38,765 bases of DNA from Candidatus Desulfovibrio gallistercoris (lineage in GTDB: Bacteria > Desulfobacterota > Desulfovibrionia > Desulfovibrionales > Desulfovibrionaceae), in contig DWYJ01000101.1 of NCBI GenBank assembly GCA_019118745.1, forward strand, positions 1 to 38,765. The letters are read 5' to 3'. A model generated the notes under the pieces. The model saw only the letters and a list, made by a program, of their open reading frames with translations. It did not search any database and was not told where the DNA came from. Within the stretch, counting starts at the first letter, position 1. Every line of letters starts with the position of its first letter. Positions 1-7,133 of the stretch are shown one piece after another. Both the position numbers and the translations under genes were made by a program.

Positions 1-15
1 GGAGAATATTGACAC

Positions 16-110
16 AGGTTCCCCCGGTAAAAGCGCGCTGGGGAAGGGATGGGGGGCTTGGGGGGAAGGGGAACCCCTCCCGCGCCGGCGGAGGGGTTCC
101 CCTTCCCCCC
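16..110 (+). repeat. R2 repeat, partial copy with 21-bp hairpin
   Basis: This is the right half of the R2 element seen complete at 3626-3917. It carries the R2 core (TTCCCCCGGTAAAAGCG at about 19-35) followed by a very G/C-rich hairpin. The left arm at 60-80 pairs over 21 bp with the right arm at 90-110, leaving a 9-base loop. It lies just past the stop of the minus-strand TtuA-like gene. It has no T-run, so it is not a classical terminator, although a stem this strong could still block RNA polymerase or exonucleases. The left end of the copy is degenerate; a TTGACA at 9-14 recalls the TTGACA that the R2 end carries when read outward. Confidence 0.75.
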
Positions 111-138
111 AATTCATCTACATCTCGATAAACAGGCT

Positions 139-1050
139 CTACGCCTGCTCTCCGGCCAGGGCGGCGCGGATGCGGCAGACGCCGCAGGTATCGCCGGAGG
201 AGGTGGGGTAGCCGCAGCGGGTGCAGGGGGCGAGGGGATCGCCGTGTTCGGCTTCGCGGTGGGCGAAGACGGGGCGTCCGCGCTGGAGGAAGCCTTGGTA
301 GAAGTCCAGCTTGCGGCCGGGCATGGCGGCTTCGAGGCGCTGCATGATGCCCTTGAGCACGGAGAAGCTGGCGCCGGGGCTGTAGGGGCAGGCGGCGACG
401 TGGTGTTCGATGCCCATGAGGAAGGCGTAATTGGCGGTCTCGAATTCGGTGAGCCGCCAGAGGGGTTTGACCTTGCGGGCGAAGCCGTCTTCGCCGTCGA
501 GGCGGGGCCCCTGGTCGGAGAGGTAGGCGGTATCCCAGCGCAGGGTATTGCTGAACAGGCGCGCCACCTCGTCATCGAGGTTGTGTCCGGTGGCGAGGGC
601 GTCAAAGCCGCCGTCCAGCGCGGCCTTGTTGAAGAAGTGACGCTTTATCTTGCCGCAGGCCGAGCAGACGGGGCGGTTGAGGCGCTCCTTGACCAGCGGG
701 ATGGGCAGCCCTTCGGCGGTCATGTCCTTGACCATGAGGCGCAGCCCGTGCCGCTCGCAGAAGCGTTCCACCACGGCGCGGGCGGCCTGCGAGGAGCCGG
801 GGATGCCGAGGTCGATGTGCAGGCCGGTCACGTCGTAGCCCTGGCGGGAAAGTTCCAGCATGAGGGCCAGCGAATCCTTGCCGCCGGAAAGGGCCACGAG
901 GATGCGCTCATCACGGGTGAAGAGCTTTTGGCCTTCGATGCCTCGGGCGACCTGGCGGGAAAAGAAATCCAGATAGCAGTCGGGACAGAAGGCGGCATTA
1001 TGGCTGCGCAGGGCCACCACGGCCTGCGCCTTGCAGATCTTACATTTCAT
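139..1050 (-). CDS. TtuA/TtcA-family tRNA 2-thiolation ATPase
   Basis: The 303-residue product is a PP-loop ATP pyrophosphatase of the TtuA/TtcA/Ncs6 group, which adenylates a tRNA uridine or cytidine so that sulfur can be inserted. Visible motifs are an N-terminal zinc finger (C3, C6, C22, C25), the PP-loop SGGKDS at 55-60, a CSAC pair (C129, C132) with C221, which match the [4Fe-4S] ligands of TtuA, and a C-terminal zinc finger (C276, C279, C289, C292). Two zinc fingers around the catalytic core are typical of TtuA rather than TtcA. I chose the ATG at 1050 because its ATGA overlaps the stop of the upstream glycosyltransferase, and because family similarity begins there. It is the last gene of a three-gene minus-strand operon. 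The substrate position (U54 or another) cannot be told from sequence. Confidence 0.88.
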   Translation of the reverse strand: MKCKICKAQAVVALRSHNAAFCPDCYLDFFSRQVARGIEGQKLFTRDERILVALSGGKDSLALMLELSRQGYDVTGLHIDLGIPGSSQAARAVVERFCERHGLRLMVKDMTAEGLPIPLVKERLNRPVCSACGKIKRHFFNKAALDGGFDALATGHNLDDEVARLFSNTLRWDTAYLSDQGPRLDGEDGFARKVKPLWRLTEFETANYAFLMGIEHHVAACPYSPGASFSVLKGIMQRLEAAMPGRKLDFYQGFLQRGRPVFAHREAEHGDPLAPCTRCGYPTSSGDTCGVCRIRAALAGEQA

Positions 1051-2498
1051 GCGTTCTCGCGCGGACGCTTTTTCGTCCGTTGTTTGGAGGTGCGGGCCCG
1101 CTGGGGAGCCGGAGAGGACGCCGGGGCTGCCGTTTGGGGAGCGTCTTCGCCTGCGGGGGGACAGTCGTTCGGGGGAACGTCGGCGGGAGCGTCCACAGGA
1201 GCGGCATCTTTGGACGACGCGGCCTTTTCCGCCGCTGCGGGAGGCGTGTCCTCCTGCGGAGCGAGCGCTTCGTGATCGGCGGCATCGAGCCAGCCCCAGG
1301 CTTCGGCCCACTGGGTATAGATCTCACGAAAATGTCCGGCCAGCGCCGCGCTGTCCACGGCGGCAGCCGCCTTCACGGTCTGCGCGGCGGAACGGGCGCG
1401 GACATCCGCGTCGAGCAGCGAACGGCGCATGGCTTCCGCGAGCTTCTCCGGCGAGACGGCGGACAGAGGGAGGCTGGGGCGGTCATGGCCCAGGAACTCC
1501 CGATGCAGGTGGCTCAGACTGTAGATGACGGGGAGCCCGGCGGCGAAGCCCGCCCAGAAGGTGGAGGGCACTTCCGCATCGGCCTGTCCGGGGGCCAGCC
1601 ATACGTCGCAGCGCCGCAGGGCTTCGGCGAGGGGCTGCGGCCCCAGCAGACACAGGCGGGACTCCACGCCGAGGGCCCGCGCCTCTTCCCAGATCTCGCC
1701 GCTGCGGGAGCCGTTGCCGTAGAGGCGCACCTCCCACGGGGGCAGGTCGGTCTGCTGCTGGAGCAGGAGCATGCCCTGCAACACGGGGAGCGCGCCGGAC
1801 TGGGGCAGGAAACTTTCGGTCATGGCAAAAACGAAGTTCGCGCCCTCGCGCCGGGGCGTCTTCTCCGTCCGCAGGCGGTCGGCGTCCACGCAGGGGAGGA
1901 AGCGCTCCAGCCGTTCGCCGGGCAGACCGACGGCGGAGGAATCCTCGTTGCCGATGGCATCGTTCAGGCGTTCGCGCACATGCTCGCTGCCGCAGAAGAT
2001 CTTGCGGGCGGCCAGCAGGTCACGGCTGCGGCGGGAGCGGAGGAACTCGGCCGACGGCGGCCGCACGGCAAAGGCATGCGCCAGCAGGGTGGCCCGCTCG
2101 CCGAACGGACGCCGCCACGCGGCAAGACGCGCGCCCCAGCTGACGGATTCCGTCCCCAGCGTCTGGATGAGCAGATGCTTCTGCCGCCGGAAGCGCCACC
2201 AGAGGCGCAGGCGGGCAAATGTCCATGCCGCCCCGCCCTGCCCCAGGGTGACGCAGGGCAGGCCCAGCTCCTGGGCGCGTTCCGCCAGCCAGCTTTCCCG
2301 GCGGCAGACGATGAGCGGCGCCCAGCGCCCGGCATCGCGCATGCCGCGCGCCAAGGCGAGCGCCTGTTCCTGCTCCGCCCGCGCCTCGCCGGGCAGCAGC
2401 CCCTGCGGGACGGCGGAAGACGAAGGAGCGGACGCCGCCGGACCGTCGCCGCCGCGACTGGCCTCCGGAGACTGCAAGGCCACGATGAGCACGCGCAT
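1047..2498 (-). CDS. GT4-like glycosyltransferase with Ala/Pro-rich tail
   Basis: The 483-residue product begins with an MRVLIVALQS strand and has the two-lobed layout of GT-B glycosyltransferases. The C-terminal lobe shows the usual GT4 signature region: a 'VRLYGNGSRSGEIWEEAR' strand, 'LCLLGPQPLAEALRRCDVWLAPGQ', then 'PSTFWAGFAAGLPVIY'. The likely role is sugar transfer to a surface glycan; donor and acceptor are unknown. The last 75 or so residues are low-complexity, rich in Ala, Pro, Asp and Glu, and end in a basic stretch (SKQRTKKRPREN), which is not part of the GT fold. The start codon overlaps the stop of the upstream aminotransferase by one base (TGATG), and the stop overlaps the next gene's ATG, so translation of the three genes is probably coupled. 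Confidence 0.78.
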   Translation of the reverse strand: MRVLIVALQSPEASRGGDGPAASAPSSSAVPQGLLPGEARAEQEQALALARGMRDAGRWAPLIVCRRESWLAERAQELGLPCVTLGQGGAAWTFARLRLWWRFRRQKHLLIQTLGTESVSWGARLAAWRRPFGERATLLAHAFAVRPPSAEFLRSRRSRDLLAARKIFCGSEHVRERLNDAIGNEDSSAVGLPGERLERFLPCVDADRLRTEKTPRREGANFVFAMTESFLPQSGALPVLQGMLLLQQQTDLPPWEVRLYGNGSRSGEIWEEARALGVESRLCLLGPQPLAEALRRCDVWLAPGQADAEVPSTFWAGFAAGLPVIYSLSHLHREFLGHDRPSLPLSAVSPEKLAEAMRRSLLDADVRARSAAQTVKAAAAVDSAALAGHFREIYTQWAEAWGWLDAADHEALAPQEDTPPAAAEKAASSKDAAPVDAPADVPPNDCPPAGEDAPQTAAPASSPAPQRARTSKQRTKKRPRENA

Positions 2499-3448
2499 CA
2501 GAACGGCGTACCCGTGGCAAGCATGTGCTCGAGCAGAGCGTCCTTGAGCCAGAGCGCCACGGGGCCGGGCCGGCCGGCCTGTTCGCCCTGCCCTATGGGC
2601 TTGCCGTCAAAATGCGTCACGGCCACGCAGAGCGTGGCGCTGGTGAAGAGCAGCATCTCGCGGGCCGAGGCGATGTCCTCGTGGCGGATGTCGCGCTGGG
2701 CCACGGGCAGCCGCTGCGGGGCCACGCGGAAAGCGGCCTGCATGGACGTCCCGGCCAGGATATGCCGCATGTCCGGGGTGACGAGCACGCCGTCCTTGTC
2801 CACGATGCCGATATTGGCGATGGCGGCCTCGCACATGCAGCCGTTCTCGTCAAAGGTGACGGCCACGTCCATGCCCTTTTCGCGGGCCTCGCGGGCCATG
2901 AAGACATTGGGCAGGTAGTTGGTGCTCTTGATCTTGGCCAGATACTGCTGCTTGGGGGGCACCGCGCTGCTGAAGGCCGTCAAGCCCTTCTCGTAGACGC
3001 TCGCCTCGGGCAGGCGGGAACGGATGGCCACGATGTAGAGCGTGGACTGCGGGCACTCGTCCGGCGAGATGCCGAAACCGCCCGGCCCGCGCCCCAGCAG
3101 GAGACGGATGTCCCCATGCGACTCGCCGGACGCCCGCGCCACGTCCAGGATGCGCTGGCGCAGTTCCTCCCACGGGCAGGGCGGCGCAAGGCGGATGGCT
3201 TCCGTCCCGTTGCGCAGGCGGGCCAGATGGTCGTCGAGGGCAAAGATCCTGCCGTCACGGTAATTGATGCTCTCAAAAAGCCCGTCGCCCCGGTGGCAGA
3301 GGTGATCATCCAGCGGCAGGAGCATGAGCCGGGCATCCGTGCAGATATGCCCCACACGGTGGTCATAGAAGGCCAGCACCTTGTCCACGCCGGGATGGGG
3401 CGCGTCCAGCAGGGCGCGCAAATAAACGTCGTAACCTACAGCTTCCAT
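2498..3448 (-). CDS. Class IV PLP-dependent aminotransferase
   Basis: The 316-residue product belongs to the fold-type IV aminotransferases (branched-chain or D-amino-acid aminotransferase, or aminodeoxychorismate lyase). The PLP-binding lysine is probably K174 in AKIKSTNYLPN, and E207 in MCEAAIANIG matches the conserved glutamate that contacts the pyridine nitrogen. The 'HRGDGLFESI' segment near residue 52 fits the usual N-terminal motif. The ATG at 3448 is preceded by AAGGGGGC at a good distance; an open frame continues upstream into repeat R1 but has no family similarity. The gene heads the operon with the glycosyltransferase and the TtuA-like gene. I cannot separate a branched-chain aminotransferase from a D-amino-acid enzyme or PabC by eye; the neighbours do not help. 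Confidence 0.85.
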   Translation of the reverse strand: MEAVGYDVYLRALLDAPHPGVDKVLAFYDHRVGHICTDARLMLLPLDDHLCHRGDGLFESINYRDGRIFALDDHLARLRNGTEAIRLAPPCPWEELRQRILDVARASGESHGDIRLLLGRGPGGFGISPDECPQSTLYIVAIRSRLPEASVYEKGLTAFSSAVPPKQQYLAKIKSTNYLPNVFMAREAREKGMDVAVTFDENGCMCEAAIANIGIVDKDGVLVTPDMRHILAGTSMQAAFRVAPQRLPVAQRDIRHEDIASAREMLLFTSATLCVAVTHFDGKPIGQGEQAGRPGPVALWLKDALLEHMLATGTPF

Positions 3449-3465
3449 GATTGCCCCCTTGGAAA

Positions 3466-3625
3466 GGGCCGCCGTTCCCTCGCGGAAGCGGCGGCCCGTT
3501 GCTGTTCGATGGCAATTCCGCGGCACGGTGCCGCCCGGCCCGGCTCGGCGGGAAAACCGCGTTTTTTTCCGCCGAACGAGAGGCCGTATGGTGTGGAGCG
3601 CAACGCGCTCCACACGGAAAATGCG
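3466..3625 (+). repeat. R1 multi-hairpin repeat, copy 1
   Basis: This R1 copy lies upstream of the aminotransferase and directly abuts R2. Hairpin I is 3466-3474 plus 3475-3478 paired with 3484-3487 plus 3489-3497, with one bulged base. A short GCGGCAC/GTGCCGC palindrome follows. The conserved core (GGGAAAACCGCG then a T-run, GGCCGTATGG) leads to hairpin IV, GTGTGGAGCGC (3591-3601) paired with GCGCTCCACAC (3605-3615). In other copies hairpin IV is GTTTGAAACGC/GCGTTTCAAAC; the three differences in one arm are all matched in the other arm. The left boundary is uncertain. Confidence 0.7.
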
Positions 3626-3917
3626 CTAGGGCCTGTCAATGCTAATTTTACAAATAATTTTAATATATAAGCCACACCACTCGCACACGCTCCGCTTGCC
3701 TTAGAGGCGGGGTTGCCCCGCGTCCCAGGCTCTTCCCCCGGTAAAAGCGCGCTGGGGAAGGGATGGGGGGCGTGGGGGGAAGGGGAACCCCTCCAGCGCC
3801 GGCGGCGACCGAAAGGCGGCCCAGAGGGCCGTGCCCGTTAGGCGACGCAGGAGCCTTACGGGCATCGACAGCAGAGCGAGGGGTTCCCCTTCCCCCCCAA
3901 GCGTTAGCAGGCCCTAG
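3626..3917 (+). repeat. R2 element, most complete copy (292 bp)
   Basis: The element is bounded by inverted ends: CTAGGGCCTGTCAATGCT at 3626-3643 and its near complement ending in CTAG at 3914-3917. Inside are an A/T-rich stretch, a conserved ACACGCTCCGCTTGCC block, the TTCCCCCGGTAAAAGCG core and the hairpin arms 3774-3794 and 3878-3897. The loop between the arms is expanded to 83 bases by an R3 unit. No open frame resembles a transposase, so it looks like a non-autonomous element of MITE type. CTAG ends are compatible with IS5- or IS630-type target preference. The right CTAG supplies the TAG stop of asd. Read outward to the left, the end carries a TTGACA. Confidence 0.7.
3806..3878 (+). repeat. 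R3 unit inside the R2 hairpin loop
   Basis: This 73-base unit is nearly identical to the two tandem 74-base units at 22183-22330. It contains an internal stem, CCCGT-t-AGGC paired with GCCT-t-ACGGG, around a GACGCAGGA loop. Its position in the loop between two complementary R2 arms suggests insertion or exchange of the loop segment. Confidence 0.75.
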
Positions 3918-4960
3918 GACATGAAGACGTTGCGGTCCTTCACGTGCACGAGATCGCGCCGCAGCAGCTCTTCGGCGATCTGCACGGCATTGAGGGCCGC
4001 GCCCTTGCGCACGTTGTCGGCCACGATCCACATGTTGAGGCCGTTCTCGATGCTCTCGTCCTCACGGATGCGGCCCACATAGGTCTCGTCGTCGCCGGCG
4101 ATGTAGGCGGGCATGGGGTAGAGCTTCTCGCGCGGATTGTCGAACACCTTGAGCCCCGGCGCCTGGGAAAGCAGGATGCGGCACTCCTTGGCGGTCATCT
4201 TTTTCACGGTCTCCACGTTGACGGATTCCGCATGGCCGAAGAACACCGGCACGCGCACGCAGGTGGCCGTCACCTTGACCGAGGGATCGTTGAAGATCTT
4301 CACGGTCTCGTTGGTCATCTTCATTTCTTCCTTGGTGTAGTCGTTGTCAAGGAAGACGTCGATGTGCGGCAGCACGTTGAAGGCGATGCGGTAGGGATAG
4401 ACCTTGCATTCGGGATCGCGCAGGTTGAAGAGGTCGCGGGTCTGGCGTTCCAGTTCCTCAAGGCCCTTCTGCCCGGTGCCGGACACGGCCTGATAGGTGG
4501 ACACCACCACGCGCCGGATGCCCACGGCGTCATAGATGGGCTTGAGGGCCACGAGCATCTGGATGGTGGAGCAGTTGGGATTGGCGATGATGCCGTTATG
4601 CCCGGCCAGAGCGTCGGGGTTCACTTCGGGCACCACCAGCGGGCAGCGATCGTCCATGCGCCACTGCGAGGAATTGTCCACCACCACGCAGCCCGCGTGG
4701 GCCGCATGCGGGGCGAAGGTCTCGGAGGTGCCGCCGCCGGCGGAAAAGATGGCGATGTCGATCCCCTCGAACACGTCTTCCTTCAGCTCCTGCACGGTCA
4801 GTTCCGTGTCGCCGAAGGGGACCTTGCTGCCCGCCGAACGCGCGGACGCGAACGCGCGCACTTCCGTGGCCGGGAACTGACGGTCATGCAGGGTCTTCAG
4901 CATTTCACGACCCACGGCGCCGGTAGCGCCCACAACAGCCACGGTCAATTTTTTGCTCAT
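3914..4960 (-). CDS. asd: Aspartate-semialdehyde dehydrogenase
   Basis: The 348-residue enzyme reduces aspartyl phosphate to aspartate semialdehyde with NADPH, the branch point to lysine/diaminopimelate, threonine and methionine. The N-terminal Rossmann motif GATGAVG is at 11-17. The catalytic cysteine is C130 in NPNCSTIQ, and the YQAVSGTGQKG segment follows at about 155-165. The length is normal for the family. I chose the ATG at 4960 because GAGGAG stands seven bases before it and the family N-terminus starts with MSKKL; the longer frame to 5035 adds a basic, unrelated extension. The TAG stop lies inside the CTAG end of the R2 element, so the present C-terminus (...RNVFMS) may have been set by that insertion. 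The gene is divergent from pyrK. Confidence 0.95.
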   Translation of the reverse strand: MSKKLTVAVVGATGAVGREMLKTLHDRQFPATEVRAFASARSAGSKVPFGDTELTVQELKEDVFEGIDIAIFSAGGGTSETFAPHAAHAGCVVVDNSSQWRMDDRCPLVVPEVNPDALAGHNGIIANPNCSTIQMLVALKPIYDAVGIRRVVVSTYQAVSGTGQKGLEELERQTRDLFNLRDPECKVYPYRIAFNVLPHIDVFLDNDYTKEEMKMTNETVKIFNDPSVKVTATCVRVPVFFGHAESVNVETVKKMTAKECRILLSQAPGLKVFDNPREKLYPMPAYIAGDDETYVGRIREDESIENGLNMWIVADNVRKGAALNAVQIAEELLRRDLVHVKDRNVFMS

Positions 4961-5125
4961 GATGTCTCTCCTCACCGAGCGGATATAGGGGCGGCGCACA
5001 GCGCGCCTGCCGGAACGGAGCATCATATCCGGCAATGCCGCAAAAGGGAAGAGGCCGCGGCTGCCCCTCCTCCGCCGCCGCGCCGCACGGGCACGCCGTT
5101 ACGGCAGGGACGGCCGGGCGGGCAG

Positions 5126-5154
5126 TTGACCGGGTGCGGGCATCTTTTTATAGT
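5126..5154 (+). promoter_or_regulatory. Sigma-70 type promoter of pyrK, leaderless geometry
   Basis: A -35 box TTGACC (5126-5131) and a -10 box TATAGT (5149-5154) are separated by 17 bases. Each matches the consensus at five of six positions. The expected transcription start, 6-8 bases past the -10 box, falls on or within a base or two of the pyrK ATG at 5161, and no Shine-Dalgarno sequence precedes that ATG. Confidence 0.65.
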
Positions 5155-5160
5155 GCCTCC

Positions 5161-5970
5161 ATGTCACAGCAAAGTTCCTGCCTTCTGACGGTGCTTGACC
5201 TCGTGCCCTTCGGGCAGACCGGTCAGGACAGCCGTTTCTTTGCCCTGCGCCTCACCCGCCCCGACTGGGACGGCTGGCGTCCGGGGCAGTTCGTCATGGT
5301 GCGCCCGGTGTCCTTCGGTCTGGAGATCCCGTGGGCGCGTCCCTTCGGCATCTGTCACATGACGGCGCGCCACCTCATCTGCTTCTTCCAGGTGCAGGGC
5401 AAGGGGACGCAGCGCATGGCCGCCCTGCGCGAAGGGGACAAGGTGCGCGTCTGGGGGCCGCTGGGCAACGGCTTTGCCGTGGAGCCCGAAACGCCCACCC
5501 TGCTCCTGGCCGGGGGCATGGGCCTCGCGCCCTTCGTGGGCTACGTCAACCAGCACCCCAAGCCCTGGAACGTCGCCATGCTCTTCGGGCACCGCGAGCC
5601 GCTGAGCTGCTACCCCGTGGACAGCATCAACGAACATGTGCCCCTGGACAGCCTGCGCGAGACCGAGCCCGGCGATCTGGACAATCTCATCTTCACCCTC
5701 CAGGAGCGCATCCGGGACAATGCCGAGCAGAAGGGGCTGGTGCTGGCCTGCGGGCCGCTGCCCTTCCTGAAGACCGTGCGGCGCTTCGCGCTGGAATACG
5801 GCGCGCGCTGCCAGCTCTCGCTGGAGAACCGCATGGCCTGCGGCGTGGGGGCCTGTCTCGGCTGCGTGACCCGCACCACGGAGGCCTGGCCCGTGCCCGC
5901 CAAGCGCGGCGGCCTTGTGCAGACCTGCAATCACGGCCCCATCTTCTGGGCCGATCAGATCGAACTTTAG
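5161..5970 (+). CDS. pyrK: Dihydroorotate dehydrogenase B, electron transfer subunit
   Basis: The 269-residue product is the FAD and [2Fe-2S] subunit that passes electrons from PyrD to NAD+. The flavin-binding RPFGICHM segment is at 60-67, the nucleotide-binding loop [13 protein letters not shown] is at 117-129, and the cluster ligands are C227, C232, C235 and C256 (CGVGACLGC ... CNHGP). It is followed by pyrD after 37 bases, as expected for the two-subunit class 1B enzyme. The start is the ATG at 5161: the N-terminal beta-strands ([12 protein letters not shown]...) are needed for the fold, so a downstream start is unlikely. There is no recognisable ribosome binding site, only GCCTCC, and a strong promoter ends six bases upstream, so translation is probably leaderless. 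Confidence 0.92.
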   Translation: MSQQSSCLLTVLDLVPFGQTGQDSRFFALRLTRPDWDGWRPGQFVMVRPVSFGLEIPWARPFGICHMTARHLICFFQVQGKGTQRMAALREGDKVRVWGPLGNGFAVEPETPTLLLAGGMGLAPFVGYVNQHPKPWNVAMLFGHREPLSCYPVDSINEHVPLDSLRETEPGDLDNLIFTLQERIRDNAEQKGLVLACGPLPFLKTVRRFALEYGARCQLSLENRMACGVGACLGCVTRTTEAWPVPAKRGGLVQTCNHGPIFWADQIEL

Positions 5971-6007
5971 ACGTCGCCCGACGTCGCCCAATCTTCTGGG
6001 GGGCAGC

Positions 6008-6934
6008 ATGGATCTTTCCGTTACGCTTCGTGGGCGCAGGCATGAGCTGCGCCTGAAAAATCCCGTCATGACCGCCTCCGGCACCTTCGGCTACGGTACG
6101 GAGTTCGCGCCCTACGGCGATCTGTCCCGGCTGGGCGGCATGGTGGTCAAGGGCCTCTCCCTGCAGCCGCGCGACGGCAATCCCTGCCCGCGCATCGTGG
6201 AGACCACGGCGGGCATGCTCAATGCCGTGGGCCTGCAAAACGACGGCGTGGACAGCTTCCTGCGGGACAAGCTGCCGCGCCTGCCCTGGGAGCAGACGCC
6301 CGTGGTGGCCAATCTCTACGCCACCTCCGCCGCCGAATTCGCGGAGCTGGCCGCCAAGCTGGACGAGGCCGAAGGCGTGGCCGCGCTGGAAGTCAACATC
6401 TCCTGCCCCAACGTGAAGCAGGGCGGCATCCTCTTCGGGCAGGACCCGGCCCAGGCCGCTGCCGTCACCCGCGCCGTGGTGGACGCCGCGCCGCACAAGC
6501 CGGTCATCGTCAAACTCTCGCCCAATGTGACCGACATCGCGGGCATGGCCCGCGCCGTGGCCGACGCCGGGGCGGACATGCTCTCCTGCATCAACACCCT
6601 TTCCGGCATGGCCGTGGATGTGGCCCGCCGCGCGCCGCGCCTGGCCAACGTCATCGGCGGCCTCTCCGGCCCGGCCATCAAGCCCGTGGCCCTGCGCTGC
6701 GTCTGGCAGGTGGCGCAGGCCGTGGACATCCCGGTCATCGGCATCGGCGGCATCACCACGGCCGAGGACATCCTAGAATTCATCCTTGTGGGAGCTTCCG
6801 CCGTGCAGATCGGCACGGCCAGCTTCATGCGGCCCGACGCGGCCTTTGCGCTGGTGGAGGACCTGCCGGAAGCCTGCCGCCGCCTGGATGTCGATAGTCT
6901 GGACGGCCTGCGCGGCGCGCTGGTCACAGGCTAG
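6008..6934 (+). CDS. pyrD: Dihydroorotate dehydrogenase, class 1B catalytic subunit
   Basis: The 308-residue FMN enzyme oxidises dihydroorotate to orotate in pyrimidine synthesis. The catalytic cysteine is C133 in [11 protein letters not shown], which marks class 1 (class 2 has serine). Other family features are [13 protein letters not shown] near the N-terminus, [11 protein letters not shown] at about 72-82, the phosphate-binding [24 protein letters not shown] and the final DSLDGLRG motif. The ATG at 6008 has GGGGGG just upstream and agrees with the family N-terminus. The pairing with pyrK shows an NAD-linked enzyme complex. The stop codon TAG (6932-6934) is part of the CTAG end of an R2 copy. 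A short duplication, ATCTTCTGGG, occurs at 5941 and 5991 across the pyrK-pyrD junction. Confidence 0.95.
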   Translation: MDLSVTLRGRRHELRLKNPVMTASGTFGYGTEFAPYGDLSRLGGMVVKGLSLQPRDGNPCPRIVETTAGMLNAVGLQNDGVDSFLRDKLPRLPWEQTPVVANLYATSAAEFAELAAKLDEAEGVAALEVNISCPNVKQGGILFGQDPAQAAAVTRAVVDAAPHKPVIVKLSPNVTDIAGMARAVADAGADMLSCINTLSGMAVDVARRAPRLANVIGGLSGPAIKPVALRCVWQVAQAVDIPVIGIGGITTAEDILEFILVGASAVQIGTASFMRPDAAFALVEDLPEACRRLDVDSLDGLRGALVTG

Positions 6935-7122
6935 GGCCTGTCAACGCTCTTCGCTGCCGGTTTGGGGGAAGGGGAAGCCCTCCGCCAAGGCCAGCCAACG
7001 AATTTTACAACAATTTCAACAAATCACAAAAACAAGCCCTGTACACTCCGCTTGCCTTTGGGGCGGGGGCGCTTCGCGTTCCCGACTCTTCCCCCAAAAA
7101 TACGCTGGCAACCAGCCCCAGG
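6931..7122 (+). repeat. R2 element, degenerate copy
   Basis: The left end CTAGGGCCTGTCAACGCT (6931-6948) matches the 3626 copy at all but one base. It is followed by related A/T-rich sequence (AATTTTACAA), the ACACTCCGCTTGCC block and a TTCCCCC block. The long G/C hairpin is missing or much reduced. The right end is eroded and its limit is approximate. It separates pyrD from the next operon and ends just before the AGGAGG of the gene at 7134. Confidence 0.6.
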
Positions 7123-7133
7123 AGGAATCCGGC

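Noticed and set aside
3466..3625. R1 copies as ordinary rho-independent terminators
   Set aside because: The T-runs lie inside the element rather than after the strongest stems, and copies occur upstream as well as downstream of genes in both orientations.
3626..3917. Remnant of a transposase gene in R2
   Set aside because: No frame in the element gives a protein with a DDE or other transposase motif.
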